From Lucifuga dentata (taxonomy: Eukaryota; Chordata; Actinopteri; Ophidiiformes; Bythitidae): 64,000 nucleotides of DNA. The DNA lies in NCBI GenBank assembly GCA_014773175.1, contig VXCM01000440.1, positions 62,001-126,000 of the forward strand, in the 5' to 3' direction. The notes under the pieces were generated by a model. That model was not told the DNA's origin, searched no databases, and saw only the letters and a list, made by a program, of their open reading frames with translations. A program made the translations under genes and the position numbers. Below are positions 24,598-38,547 of the stretch, piece after piece; positions within the stretch are counted from its first letter, which is position 1; every line of letters starts with the position of its first letter.

Positions 24598-27500
24598 GCC
24601 CAGGAATAAGTTTCTCCTTCAAAGATTGGGATAAATTAATTTTGACCAAAAGAAGGCAGAGAAATCTTTATATTTACAAATTCAGGAGACTCAGCAATAT
24701 CAATCCACTATTCACCCTCCTTGTAGCTTTCTTTTGGATTCCACCGACTCCTGAGAGAAAACTTGGGGTTTTTAGTTTGCTAGGCGCTTGACTGTCTTCA
24801 CCAGCCACTTAATAGATTTGTTTCACAGTCATTTTGTGTTTGATAAGAATAAAGATGACTGCCTTTGGTTTTACATATCAGGGGTTGGTGAGAACTAATA
24901 TTCCAGTATTGGCCAAAAACCCAAAGCAATGAGCTAAAATTAGTTAAAATCACTGCAGAGTTTGGTAATAATTCTATTCAAGTTCATTACTGCAAGCATT
25001 CCTCTAATGATCCCTCAAATGATCTCTCAAATTATCCGTCAAATCAAATGACACGGTAATTTGATTCAGTGTTAAAATAAAAATATTTAGTGTATGTTTG
25101 TGGAACATTCTTCTTACCTGTACACGCCAATCATAATAACAACACTGACTTACCTTACAGAGAGGGGAAAGTAAATCTAGAATCTGAAAGTCTTGTCGTC
25201 TTATTGCATGGGCTAATATCCAACAATGTGGTTTATTCCTTTAATTCTGATGTGTGGCTGATGTTTAACAGCTTATTAACCCCTATATGAACAGTGACAT
25301 GGGCAGAATGTCAGGGCCAAATGGTAGCAATAAAGCAGCTGATTAATAGCGCAGATGTGTGAAATAGAGGAGCTTTCTGTGTACAACTTAGTCAGTGAGC
25401 GTGCATGCATGTATGTGTTGGCCTGCGTGACTGTGTGTGTGTCTTCCAGATGGAGCTCTTGACAGTGATATGTTTGAGGGGGTGGGAGGTGACATTGAAA
25501 TGATGTCACTCAGTTCTCTTCCTGTCTCCCCCTAATTAAATAAATTCTCCCCTCTCTCACTCTTTCTTGCTCTCTATCCCTCTAATTCCATCAGATCTGG
25601 ATCCCCTCGTGTACATTGCAGGGGCAGGTGGTAAGCGTGTTTGTGTCTCTGTGTGTTTTAAGAGGACAGGGGGTTAAACATGCAGATAACACAGCGGGTA
25701 CAATAAATTCGCGGCCATCCCCGTTTGACAAATGACTCTGTCAGCCTCTCGAAGAGCATCAGCCCTCCATCGACCCTCAAGGTGCCCTTCCACACTCACA
25801 TACAACTGCGACAAAGGACCAAAACTACAAGCACGATGAACTTAATGAACAAACATACACCCGATCCCTCTAGGGATCATGGCTAACAGAGTTTATTGTG
25901 CAATGTGTCCTGGTTGCAAGCGTGGCTCTAGTGGGAATCAAACCTTTTATCCACTAAGCTGACTCTTACTCAGGGTTTAGTGTCTCACTTAAAGACACAT
26001 CAACATGTTCATGACTGTTCCAGAACCACCCAGAATTTATAAGCACACACATGCATACACCAAATCACACCAAGTTCTGTGTGTTTGCTCAGAAACCGTG
26101 ATACAAATGTGCAAAATCTCCAGTAAAATCACACGGTCCACATGCTCTCATACGCAAAGCTCTACTAACAAACTGGACAACATACCATGGTCTTTTGTAT
26201 ACTTTTTCAATTGTCAGTTTTTCTTGTAAATGCTCTCTTGATTGCTCAGCTTTCATTTCCAGAAACATTATCAAGATGATATTTTCCAGTGGTGACATTT
26301 GGGAATAAGAATTTAATCAAAATCATTACAGTGTCGCATGTCTGCTCAACTCCAAATATTGAATTTTTACACCCATATCATTGTGGATTCAATTTTTAAA
26401 GCAATTTTGTGCATTGCTCATTTGTAATGGCATGAGAACAGGAGGGTGCATTTCCATTAAGGTTAGACGTGTTGTGTGTCTGGGTAAATGAGTTGTTTGG
26501 AGGAGGTGGGTGGGGTGTGACTCCCTCTGAATGTTGGACAGGGATGATGGGTTCAATTTGATAGAGTTTGGTCAAAGTGGACTGGTAGAGGTCAGTGTTA
26601 CGGTTATGAAAGTGGCTCTAAAATGGAAGTGTGTGGGTGCCAAGTACCTTGTTGAGGGCTTGCTTATCTATTTGCATACCAACAAGCAGGGGGAAATTAG
26701 CATGTGCATGTGTGTGCACATGCGTGTTCATTCATCCCATACCTATTGTAATCTCAAATATATCAAATCCATATTATTGCCTGTGTGTTTTGTGGCTTCC
26801 AGTTCCAGCAGTTAATGCCATGCTTGTATGTTTGTTGTTATTTCTAGTAAAGTGATTTGGATTTTTAGTCATCTAGTTAAAATATTAAATTTCCTTTCTG
26901 GGTGTGTTTTTGCTTGAGATTGTGGTTCATGTTCAACACATTTGCGTGGATTAATTCAGTTTCTTTTCCACATAACCATAGCTAGAGTGACTGGAATTTC
27001 CAAGCTGGAATAATTGCTGTGGGGATACCAGAACCCAATGCAACAGCTCCTCCAATAGAGGATCCCAGGTCAGCATCGCCAAAGCGCTGATGCAGGTCAC
27101 ACACAGCCCCACAGAGATACTGCTTTGCTCTTTCGCTCCCAGACAAGAACAAATCCTTTTTCTGCCAAGGCATATTACCTGTCACTCTCTGCAGGATTAA
27201 GTTCTTTTCTCCAATACAAAGTGTAGTAGCATGTTACACAAGATTAAGCAGTAAAACACGGGATTTGTCTCATATGCACTGTGATATCTTCACACGGTAA
27301 TGTTTGGATAGCAAAGCCGTTTGTATTTGCTGTTTCCTCAGCTGTATGCAGTGTAATCAAAGGGAAGGCTCAGTGAAAAGATGCACTCAGCCAGTCAAAA
27401 ATAGAATGAGATAATTCCTGTTGTTGTTAAATATAAATATAACTGATCCTTGGATTAAGACCTCACTGTAACATCCTAGAAAAATAGTGGGAACTACGAT

Positions 27501-30500
27501 AGTAGGACGTATTGACTGCAACCAGGTCAATGGATGTATGTACGTGTGTGTGTGTGTGTGTGGGNGGGGGGCATCCCTCCCTCCCTTCCACTTGGGTACG
27601 ACATTAACAATGCCATATGTGTTAAGTCCTCTGCTGTGATCTGTACAGCATGTATGGCACATGGTGCACCTGCTACATTATTAATAGCCAGTGTGCATGT
27701 GTGTGTATGAAGCAGCTTAGAGAGATTCAGAGGCTCAAACACTTATCCCTTCCATTTGACACGTACCCACCACCTCCCTTTCCTTTCCAAACTCAGTAAT
27801 GAGACATTGAGGTGCAAAGGTCAACTTGTGACCTACCCCTTCACCTTCCGTCACCCTCATCCATTCACTTTCCAGACCCAGCAGGTCTTTCAATTATGCA
27901 TGACACAGATTTCCACTTCTCTGAATGAGGACAAACGGTGAAAGAACTGTGAATGTTTCAGTCACAGAAATGAAAGATGAGCTGAGGTAGAAGCTGAGGC
28001 ATTGTGGTATTCATGTTTCATTCATTGCTGCAGCTACGGGCAAACAGGAAGAGCTTAAAGCATGAGATCAGGTTTGCATCTGTGTGATGTGCACATGTGT
28101 GTTTGGAGCTCAAGTCAGTGCATATGTGTTATGCCTTGGAGGGAAAGTGTATGTTTTATTTGTGCATGAATGAGCATTGGTTGACAAGAGCTACCTCCTG
28201 AGAGGAATATAGCGCATGTGTTTTTGCATGTCTGTATGTATGTGTGTGAGTGTGTGCGTGCATGATGGTGCTGCACTGAGGCATCCCAGATTGTTTACTT
28301 TGGCTGTACATATGAATACACATGCATGCTTGCAGCCATAAGACTTTTGGTGTGTGAATAAAACAGCTAATCCCTCAGATCATTCATTACTGTATGTTAT
28401 CTGGAACAAATCTGCCAATGTTGGTGCTTCAAAAATACCTCTCAGCAAAACTGCAGCACAGACTTGAAGTCAGAGTATTGCTGCATATGCAAAGGACTAT
28501 TTGATTGGGATACATTTGTCTGAGCTTGTGTTCTTTGTGAGCACCACCCTGATTCTTATTATGGTGAGATTTGAGGTTGTCTTTCTCAAGTGTGCCTCAG
28601 TAGTAGTTACTGAAGGATGGAGAAGTGGTACTCATAAACCTTCATGACATTTTTGTGTTTCAAGTAACCTTCTTTCCCAACCATACGTATAGTTTGTTTT
28701 GTTTGGTCCAAACCCAGGTGGAAAGGTTGTAAAGTTTATTTCATTTTTTAGGTTATTTATATTCACGCTGCCACTGTAGCCTTTTATCTCTTTTTTATTC
28801 ATGCAATTAATAACAAAGTAAAAAATGGCTGAAAATCAGTATCTGCTGAGACTGCTGTTTGCACTTGGTTCATTTCCGTTTGCTAGGCTTCCCAAGGTTA
28901 GTAACTGCAGACTTTTGAATGTCAACCCACATCTCCTTAGGCCCATGAGTCTTTGGTTTTTGGAGTTGTTTCCTGCATTCTCCAAAAGTACTTCTCAGTC
29001 CAGTCACACAGCAGTTTTCCTAAAAACTACTAGTACTCCTCTGAGCTCAAATAAACTGCTTCCAGCATACATGATGTGAATGTGTTCTAAGACTTACTGC
29101 CTTGACTTTACAGTGTGGAACATCCTGATAACTCAGTGAGCTCAGGCCATGATTATACTCAACAGGTAGTGATAGAATTAAGCTGAAACACATCTAGAAG
29201 GTAACCCCATTCAAATATATGTTTAGGGCACTTTGTTGGCATGCAAAGCATTTATATCTAATGCATATTTTCCTTAAATGTAATGAGCCTGGAAACACTC
29301 GCTGCTATGCTTGACCAATCACTTTACTGAACCCTTTTCATTTTTAGTTATTCACACAATCACTTAGAACGATTTCACCCTCTCACTTGCATGCACAGAC
29401 ATATCTCTGGTGTTTCGCTTTACTGCCTTGCAGAAACCCAACAATAGGCTTCCAAATAGATTTTCTTGACAGAATGAGACAAAACCAGTGTCAGCTGAAA
29501 TTCTGCTGTAGCACTTGATATGCTTGAGGGAGCCTCTGTTATCTCCTACAGGCCTTGAATAACGCTGCCAGCTGTAGCCTCCCAGCAAAACATGCTTGCT
29601 TTCTCGGGGCTGGAGTTACAGAACATGTTTTACTTTAATGGTTTATGTATTTTTAACAGCATCTCTTGCACTCTCCGAATGTATTTTCTTTTTCATATCT
29701 CCAGTCTTATTTGTGTCCTGCTGTCCACTTCAGCAATTTCAAACCCAAAGGGAGAGAGAGCAGAGTGCTTCTCTCAGATGTTTATGTCATGCGGTTAAGA
29801 GTTTTGTGTGTGTATGTGTGTCTGTGTTGTCTTGTTATATACAAACTCAGCAGATGCAGAATTCTTCCAAATGCTCTTTTCCTTCTTCAGCATTTTTTTT
29901 TTCAATAACTACACTTTAATGCTTGGGAACATCAGTAAATCACTGCATGTCAGTAAAAACAATTGGTCCAATCTCTTGATGTTAACAAAGACTAGTTTGT
30001 GTCACAGAACACTTAGATAGGCTTCTATATGCCTGAACTTTAACCTGTGACCCCATCAGGCAGGAAAGGCATAACATTTTTAAGAACTTCACTGAGTTTT
30101 GGAGTTTGGACCTTGCTCAATTTGTGACAGGAAGATTGGGTGGCTTCTCTGTTTCCTCAGTATATTACTTCAATGCCTAATGTTATAATGCTTCAAAAAT
30201 TAAGAATAATCCTTTAAAATCAGTCTGAGTTTCTCTTTGAGCACCTAAACTCTCTTTCGCTGTCCTTCCTCCCACCCTGTCTAATCAGTTTTTCAAGGAT
30301 GTCTGCTTGATTAAGATATTAGCATTCAGCAGCATATTGTTAAGACTTTTGGGAAGTGAGTATTGGACAGAAATTACACACTGTTTCAGGCCTCATGGGA
30401 GGAATCATGAGCTTTCTTTTTTTTTTTTTTTCNTTTTTTTTTTTTTTTTCGCTGAAACCAAAGGATTTTACTTTGGAAAAAAATAAAGCTATGCTATACG

Positions 30501-30869
30501 AACACATTTAGAAGGTCAATTGAGATTCAATTTGCCGCAGGCAAACTTCAGAAAATTTCCCCAGACAACCCACAGACTGTGCTGTTTTTATTTAGAAAAT
30601 GCTGATTTTGAAATGACACCTGAAGGACACCTTCAGAAATGAGGAAAACAGAATGTGAAACTACTCATCAAATGTGTCTGGTATAATGGAAATACAAAAG
30701 AACATTGCCAGGTTAACAAATTACATTTCTGAACATGATGCAACATTAAACTGAACTTGGAATCTGACTTGTGGTGGCAATCGTGGTTTGAATGACCATC
30801 AGTTTGTCCTGAGCTGTGAGTGTGTCTGATGTCATTCACGTCGCATTTGCACACCAAATGTATTTACTT
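24598..30869. other. intergenic DNA, no gene seen
   Basis: AT-rich sequence with short open frames only. It includes (GT)-rich patches near 25425-25445 and 27543-27564 (one-base N at 27565) and a T run with N at 30433. I could not recognise coding exons, RNA genes or transposon ends. Confidence 0.5.
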
Positions 30870-31200
30870 CCACCATCAATTGTTTGTCTGTTTGATATTT
30901 GATTTTTACTCTAACAGCTCTGAACCAATTTTGATGAAATTTGGTGGAAGGGTGGAGAAACAGGCTGAGGGAAACAGTTTTGGTGCTGGTCCTTATCCAG
31001 AGGCAGATCCAGGAATTATTTAAATTGATTCCTTAACAATCAAGGATTTTCCATATGTTTGTCAGTCTTTCATAAGAAATACACCAATCCCAATTTAAAA
31101 AAAATAAAATACAAACAAATTAAAAATCAGGCACAATGATCCCATGATAGACTCATTAGTTGCAATTTGTTCCAGATCCAGATAAGAGTTAAAAACTTTT
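30870..31200 (+). mobile_element. interspersed repeat fragment, family A, inverted copy
   Basis: It contains 'aaccaattttgatgaaattt' directly followed by 'ggtg', the reverse complement of the phrase near 23447-23470. Next come 'gctggtccttatccagaggc' and 'agatccaggaattatttaaa', in the order typical of this fish repeat. It ends near an A-rich stretch at about 31097-31125. No open frame survives. Confidence 0.45.
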
Positions 31201-34200
31201 TTATTAAGACAAATAAAGCAATTAAAGGTTCATGTGACAAATGTAATGTCCTCACTTTATAGTAATACCTCTCCATGTCTGATATCTAGACACTTTAATA
31301 AGAGGCATGAGCTAAGTCCCTTTAGGACAAAAAAATCGATGACAATCGAATTATCTTCCTCATAAGTACATTCTCAAAGCATTGCTGCTTTACAGTGTTT
31401 GTGGGTATTTCATTATCATAGCATTTTAGTAAAGTTCTGCTGACTTATATTTGTTTAATGATGCTTAGTTATAATCAGTTATTAACTTATCAAATGTGCT
31501 TTCATGTGTCAGTATGAATTATGCAAGAAAATATTGATAAATATATAATTAAATTAAAATATCTAAATATTGTGTTTCATAACTCTGTACATGATTTTGA
31601 GATTTCCATGTTATACAAATTTATAAATTTGTAAAAGTCTTTTTCTGGACACCGAGCAAGTGTCTAGTGTCTTCCAGTTTCTTAGCAGTTATTCAGTTGA
31701 TTCAGCCAAGGAGTAATTAAATAATCAAGTAATCAAATCTAAAATTTTCCCCAATTGATGGAGCACAAGGTTGTATAAGAAACCACAGGCCTCCATAAGA
31801 CACACAATTTGATTAAGCATTTCCCAAACATGATTTGTCTGCTGATAATGAAAATGAATGTAACCTGAATCCACACACTCTTTCAACAGCAGGCCAAGGA
31901 CGCAGAACTGGAGAGTTTATTGCAATCGCATCTGTTACAAACTAAATGCAAGGCCTAGACGCAGTATGAATGTGAATTTCTCCTTATATCAAGTTTTAGA
32001 GCAGTGTAAAAATACAGATGCGTTGCTGTGGGTTTTGTTTAAAAACTTCTGATACTGACTAAATGGCGAACACTGGCTGTTGGGTGGCAATAATACCATT
32101 TAGCATTTTATACAAGCACCCGGTTAGCTGCCGTCTTGGCTTTGACATCCGAGCCAGTTAGTGACACGTCTGTCACTGAGATCAAAGTCTTTGATGTGAC
32201 AACAGCTGTAATGAGATTGATCCCAAAAAGTGAAATGTAGTCACAAATTGGCTGGAAAGTGTGTGTGACAGCAAGAGTCACTGATGCGTATCTGATGTAT
32301 TTGTCAGAATGTTGATGACACACTTGTCAGTCACTGCTGGGGATAATGACTACAGGCTGAGGACAGTCAGTGAACTTCCTGGCTGTCAGAGATATTACTG
32401 ATACTTTACTCGGCTCTTATGATCCTTAAATGTGAGAAATGACCTCTCAGACCACAACTTAGTCCATCATGATCACCTGCAGGTAACAAAGATTTCCTCA
32501 CTTTTCCTGCACTCATCCTTCAATCCTCTGTGAAAAGCTGCTTTAATTTGTTTATCAGCATGTTGGAGGTCCTGTGCTGGAGGCTCATTTCAAATATAAT
32601 ATATATACAAGCTTCTCTTAGTTGGTTTCGCACAGATAAGCATGCTAATGATTTCCATAAAATGTGCTGTGAAGCCAGTATGTTGCAGCAATTATGGCTA
32701 TGAACACATTTTGGCTGCCAATGTACTTCATCTGTTTGTCTACTGACACTCCTTCAAATACTGTGTGAGGCTTACACAGTAAGCCGTTGGTGCCTTTAAG
32801 CACTGACCATCAGCGTGATCACTGTTCAGCGTCATCAGCACTTTTGTATGCATCCTGCTATCTCTCCTTTTCAAGGTTTGCAACACTGAACTAAACAGGT
32901 GGAAACGTCGCAGGTTTTTGTTGGCAACAGTTCACAAGATCATCCCAGAAAAAACAAGTGGAATGTTGATTTGTCATGGGAATTACATTCTAAGAAGCAA
33001 TTTCATCACCATGTTTTGCCTCAATGGTAAATTAAAGCGTGAAAAGTTTTATCAAGGACACAAAATCCATTATGAATACTGATGGGAGAGAGAGAGGAGT
33101 ATTATCCCAGAACAAAAAAAGTACACAATCAGACAAAAGGTAATACCACTTAATGGGAGAAATTAATCATGATCAAAGTATGTCAGGGTTTATTCTGTCG
33201 GGTCTCTGTTTATGTAGATTTTTCTGTACTAATCACTCATTTTAGAGCTGAATAAATGTACTGGATTGCATTAGATTGTACATATCACTGTGCAGTCTAA
33301 TGTACATGTATTTGTGTTGCACATGGTGTGTGGGGCAATCTTCCTCTGATGTTAAGGAGTGCACAGCAAACATGCACATTGTTCTAGGTCGGGTTGAATC
33401 TGTAATGTAGACTCCAATCCAAGCATTTTCATTGTCTATTTCAATGCAGCAGTCATTCCAGTGGAAAAAGCTATATGCACTGCATCAAATGAGAACTTAA
33501 TGGAAGAAAATGAAAATGGTTGAGTAGTTACAGCTATTTGGGCAATTGTCACTTTGATTTGAAGGTTTCATAGATATGAACATAGAACACAGACATAGGT
33601 TTTGTTTTTAAGCACAATATTCTGCAAACTTAAGCTAATTTTACTCCCACACCCTACCCTGAGGGATGGAAGCAGTTATGAAATGGAGCCGATTACATTG
33701 TGCTACATACGTTGCATCTTGAACATGTGCTGTATATTACGCATGCATTCTGCTTATCCTAGTTACACCAACCTTACTGTCTGAAACGATTAGTTCACAG
33801 TTCAATAGAAACAGATGGCAAAAACTCTCCAGAAGAGCATTTCTTTGGAAACAAATCTAAAGAGCTTTATATCCTGATACTGTCTCAGCTGCCATTATCT
33901 GCTTGTAAATTCTGTGTATATCCACACATGCACAGCAGCAGATACATGCAGTTATTCTCTCTAAGGCTTTAAAAACATGACCAATCCTCCTCCTAAGCAG
34001 GAACACTGTAGTGCATAATAAAGACGCGACAGGAAATGAAACAGACTCATTAAATCCAGATGACTTGACCCATTTTATGACCTAAACGTATCAGACATTG
34101 TCACAGAAGATCACCAAATCCCCCTGAGGACAAGCTCTCAATGCCTATTTTAGTTTTAAGTCCCCTGTAATGGACTTGGCTTGACCTCCACGGCATGCAG

Positions 34201-35402
34201 GGATAGTGGAAGGTCACACAGTGTATTTACTCCATCCTGTGCCTGATTTTATTGCCATATTTTACAGCTTCTAATTACTGTGGTGCAGTGTTATTGATGT
34301 GCTGTTGCTAATGTTCAAGTATATTTACCAATAACTGAAACAGTGAACTACATTAACGTAGGTCAAGACTCGCAGTGCATGATTTTTTAATCAAGTCACC
34401 TCTGAATCTGGATTGGCCTGGTAATTAGATTGTAGCATCTTAGCAAGGGCATTTCAGGACACCAGTATCTACTCCATGCCATGTCTGTTTTTACTGCTGG
34501 TTTATGATCACCTCCCACCCTGCACCCCTTTTGTTTTCATCAACATAAGGGCTGATAAGCTTTTGTCCCAATGTTCCTTAAATTTAGAAGCCAAGCTAGA
34601 ATTTGCTATGTAATCACAGATGGCCATCCCCCTCATTAGCAGGGGAGCTATGGTTATTCCTGATAGTACACCTCTTGTGATGACTGCATTAGCTGTATTA
34701 GCATGTTCCCTCTGCTGCTGGCAATCTAGTCACAGATGGTCAGTGTAAGTGTACAGGAGGATTATGTGAACAATGAGTGTATTAAGCAAGATGGAGAGAA
34801 GTCTTTCACTTTTGATTCATTCTTGGTAAATGTTCATAGTCTTGAAACTTCTGGACATGTTCTTGGCAGCAGCCTTGCAAGTTGCTCTCCATTATTTCAA
34901 ATTTTTTATGTTTGGGTCTGGATAAGTCTTAAGATGTGGCTGTGGGAGGCTGTTTCTATTTTCCTTATTGTGAGTTTACATTTTTTGAACGTCTCCCCCG
35001 TCCTGGCAAACCCTGCCAAATTTTATCATCAATTTCCTTGAGGATAAAAAATGTTTTGTTTTATCTCTTATATTGTGATTGTTTAAACTGTCATGAATGG
35101 CAAATTGTATGCCTGTTTTTTCTCAAAACTAGAGATTTATATCATTTCAAAGTGACACTTCTCAACTGCACAGAGTTAGAGTTAGGGAGGAATAATAAAT
35201 CATACGTACCGAGGGGGATTTATGTCACAGTATTAGGCCAGAATCTGTTTTCCTGCAAGAGAGCAGAATGACGAGAGATAATTGCTGTTGGCTGAATAAA
35301 TCCCATAGGGACTCGCTGGGTAAATAATGCAGAGTTAATTGACTGGAACTACTCCCAGTTGATTGGGATACTGGAGTTGGTGTAATAAGCTAGAGAAGTC
35401 AG

Positions 35403-35444
<42 letters not shown>

Positions 35445-36031
35445 GAAAAGACAGATAGAGGTTCAAAATGTATGCACACATACAATCTAGTGTACAGAGC
35501 ACAAATAGAGTTACATTCTAGTTTACATTGCTCAGAATGAAGAGAAACTGATTCTAGCACCAATTCTGCTCATTTCAGTTATTCTCCCCATTTCTTTCTA
35601 TTCCTCTGATTGACAGCAATCTCCTTTGTCAGTAGTAAGTGAGCCTGAGGAAGAGGTCAGCGTCCGGGGTGTAAATCACTCACTTTGCTGCTTTATCAAT
35701 TTGTGCCCAAACTAGGCAGCATTTAACCTTCCTGGTAGGTTGTAAATCAGTCAGGCAGGAGCTGGACAACATGCAGGAGAGGTTGAGAGGACAGATGCAA
35801 CTTCTGCACAACACACTGCATCATTTCCCAGCAGACAGAGTGGCACTGCGGCAAGTCTAGGACATGTATGTGTTTGCCAGATTGGAGAGTTTGTTTGTTC
35901 AGCTGCTGTTTTTCTTCAAACTGGCGAATGTGCTAGATATCACTTCAGTGGGTATTTCCTGCTGCACTCAGGGCAAATCTGTTCAGAGTTTGGCAGTCAA
36001 ACGCTTGTACTGTGTGCACAAAGCTTCAGAG
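31201..36031. other. intergenic DNA, no gene seen
   Basis: Mostly AT-rich, low-repeat sequence. The part from about 34380 to 34740 is free of simple repeats and could be a conserved non-coding element, but conservation cannot be judged from one sequence. A (TG)n tract of about 18 units lies at 35405-35441. Confidence 0.45.
35405..35441. repeat. (TG)n microsatellite
   Basis: About 18 uninterrupted TG units. Confidence 0.95.
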
Positions 36032-36122
36032 CAACTACAAAGTGATAATTAGGTCAAATGCTTGGTTAACCTTTGCTCTGAAGGTTAACCAAGCATTTGA
36101 CCTAATTATCACTTTGTAGTTG
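36032..36122. repeat. perfect inverted repeat, 42-bp arms, 7-nt loop
   Basis: Bases 36032-36073 are the exact reverse complement of 36081-36122, separated by TGCTCTG at 36074-36080. A transcript from either strand would form a 91-nt hairpin of pre-miRNA-like size. No known miRNA seed was recognised. It lies 5.9 kb beyond the kcnj3 stop codon. Confidence 0.9.
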
Positions 36123-36711
36123 TCTTTCAGATGACAATAAATTCATACGAATTAGAATGATTACAATTTCTTGACATTTTTTGCAGAGAGAATTGAGTTA
36201 TCATCGGTCAAGCATTATAGCATTAGCGTTATTTGCCACACTTGACTTCTGTGCTGAAGAAGCACTTAGTTGCAGGCTGCTGAGAATTAATGCGACATCA
36301 TCTCAGCTCATCTCAGGATTTCTTCCTCGCATGCCCATATTTAAAGTTTGAATTAATTATCAAATTTAGTCTGAATGAAAATTCACCCCTCAATCACCTT
36401 GTTTGCACAGCAATTCATATTAGCTTGTGTGGGAATCAGTCGAATTTGATAGAATACACCTGAGCAAGGCCTGGAAATATTGATTGGTTAGTAAATAAAG
36501 CTAATTGAATTTGGATCCAACATACTAAGCATTGATGACATCAGTGGAGGCGGGAACTTTGAGAAGCCACCGACAGCGTTAAAGAGGTCTGATTTATAAT
36601 AATATGTTGGTGCTTCTCATAATTGATTGATTCACTCTCAAATGAAAAAGAAATCATCTCATATTAGACAAAACACTGGTGTCTAAAAGATCCAATTCTT
36701 TAGATCAGTGG

Positions 36712-36772
36712 TTCTCAAGCTGTCGTATATAACGCTAGTAACACTAGTGGTACTCGTACCACAGCTTGAGAA
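36712..36772. repeat. foldback with 12-bp perfect arms, hAT-like end
   Basis: TTCTCAAGCTGT at 36712-36723 pairs with ACAGCTTGAGAA at 36761-36772. An inner palindrome, GGTACTCGTACC, lies at 36749-36760. The left flank reads CAGTGGTTCTCAA, which resembles the terminal sequence of some hAT elements, but I see no matching 8-bp target-site duplication. Confidence 0.5.
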
Positions 36773-38108
36773 TAAATACTGCTAGTGTTGAAGTTTGAAT
36801 TTGAAGATCCTTGGTGGTATGCCAGACGACTGTGGAAATTTCTGCAAAACAAAACAATTGAAATCTAGAGAAAATATTCTTATAAAGAATTAGATGTTTT
36901 TGGTTTTGAAAATAGCCCAATGCATCCTGTGTGCATGCAGTGCTTCTTTTCTAAGAGAGGATCAGTAACTTTATACACCCATACTGTAAACTTCTCAATT
37001 TCAGTCCAGTACACAAGGTTTTCCTCTGATTTTTGTTGGAGTTGGTTGGTTGGTGGTAATTTGATGTTCTGGTTTGCTTGGAGACGGTACTTGGTTTGAA
37101 ACCTGAGAACCAACTTGAGAACTTGTTCTCAAACTGATGGAAATTACAGTATATGGAAGTGCACTGACTTCCTTGTGTCCCAGAAAATATGTAATTTTTT
37201 TAGCATATGAAAAAGTCTCTTTGAAGTTTATTAAATTATCCCATATAATATTTACTGAGTGTGTTATTTTGGTGGGAGAGAATAAATTAATACAAAGACG
37301 TGCGAGCAAAACAAGGCTGTTTGGAGGATCAGAGGCTTGAGGAATTTTGTTTTTTGTTTTTTTTTTTTTGATTTTTTGGCCAAGGTTGCAGTGTGCTGGG
37401 GCTGTGTATTTTTTCCACATAGAAAAAATAATAAAATTCTGGCTTGCTCACTCTGTGAAGGCCTTGCCAGAATCAAGACTGCTGGCACAGAGAACACAAA
37501 GTGAATTTATTTGAATGAGAACCATCAGGCACTTTGAAATCTTTTGTGTCTTTGCAAAGAATCAAAAGGAGACAAGAGATGTGTTTTTATGTTAAATCCA
37601 TATATGCGTCAACACAGAAGTAATCAAAAATCATCACTCATTGTTTCATCTTTAGACAGTCGACTTTTGTGCAAATCATTTAACCCTGTAGAACAAAATA
37701 TTTAGGTCATCTATTATTTCTAGAGTTCCTTGTAGACACATGAAGACACTTTTAGGCAGGAATGTCTTGCCCAAGCAGTGCTTTTCACTTATTAAAAGAT
37801 CCATCACATATTTATGAGACATGCTTGCCTTTCACAAGACACAGGGACATGCTCATACATTTTTTCAGCCATATACCACATTTGCATAAACCATAAATGA
37901 TTCTGCAGGCTAACTCTTAAACAATTCAGAATCCCTTCCATTTAAAACAAAGAAAGTCCCATGAAGATGATTACCCATTCAAAAGAAGAGAACACATTCC
38001 CGCCGTGCATCAGCTGTAACGCGCGATGACTTATTTTGCGTTCACAGTGGTAAGATTGTAATTCGCAGTTTGAAACAGTCATGGTGGGAAAAACCCAATT
38101 AGGAAGCC

Positions 38109-38136
<28 letters not shown>
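38109..38136. repeat. poly-A tract
   Basis: Twenty-eight consecutive A. Confidence 0.9.
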
Positions 38137-38140
<4 letters not shown>

Positions 38141-38328
38141 CTGTGTAATTAGATTCTGTCTGTGTGTAATGGAATGACAGGGCAGGTAATAAGGCTGGCA
38201 CATGTTGAGCTCATACTGAACAGATTTCGATCAGGATCACCCTGGGAAGCATACCTTACAGGGAGACATGCAGCTCTTTCCGGCTGCTGCTGCGTCCATT
38301 AGAAAAAGCACACATACAGTATCTTTCT

Positions 38329-38354
38329 CACACACACACACACACACACACACA
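38329..38354. repeat. (CA)n microsatellite, short
   Basis: About 13 CA units. Confidence 0.9.
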
Positions 38355-38547
38355 TCATTCACTGTGAACATTCTAGAATACACAGTCAGTTCATTTACCT
38401 GCTCTATCAGCTTACAGTTGCATTCTATGCATATATGTATGTTTCCTCACCTGGCGTACTTTCTTAGACAATGATTTGTATGTGCAGTGGATGACGGTAT
38501 CCTATTAATTTCATCCATTTGTGTGGCTTGCTCCCATTTTTGCCTTA

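Larger units (their letters stand above)
36123..38547. other. intergenic DNA, no gene seen
   Basis: AT-rich DNA with a small foldback (36712-36772), a poly-A tract (38109-38136) and a short (CA)n (38329-38354). Open frames are short and unrecognised. Confidence 0.5.

Noticed and set aside
36032..36122. Calling the palindrome a miRNA gene
   Set aside because: No known seed, no expression evidence, and perfect pairing is atypical of conserved miRNAs; listed as an inverted repeat only.
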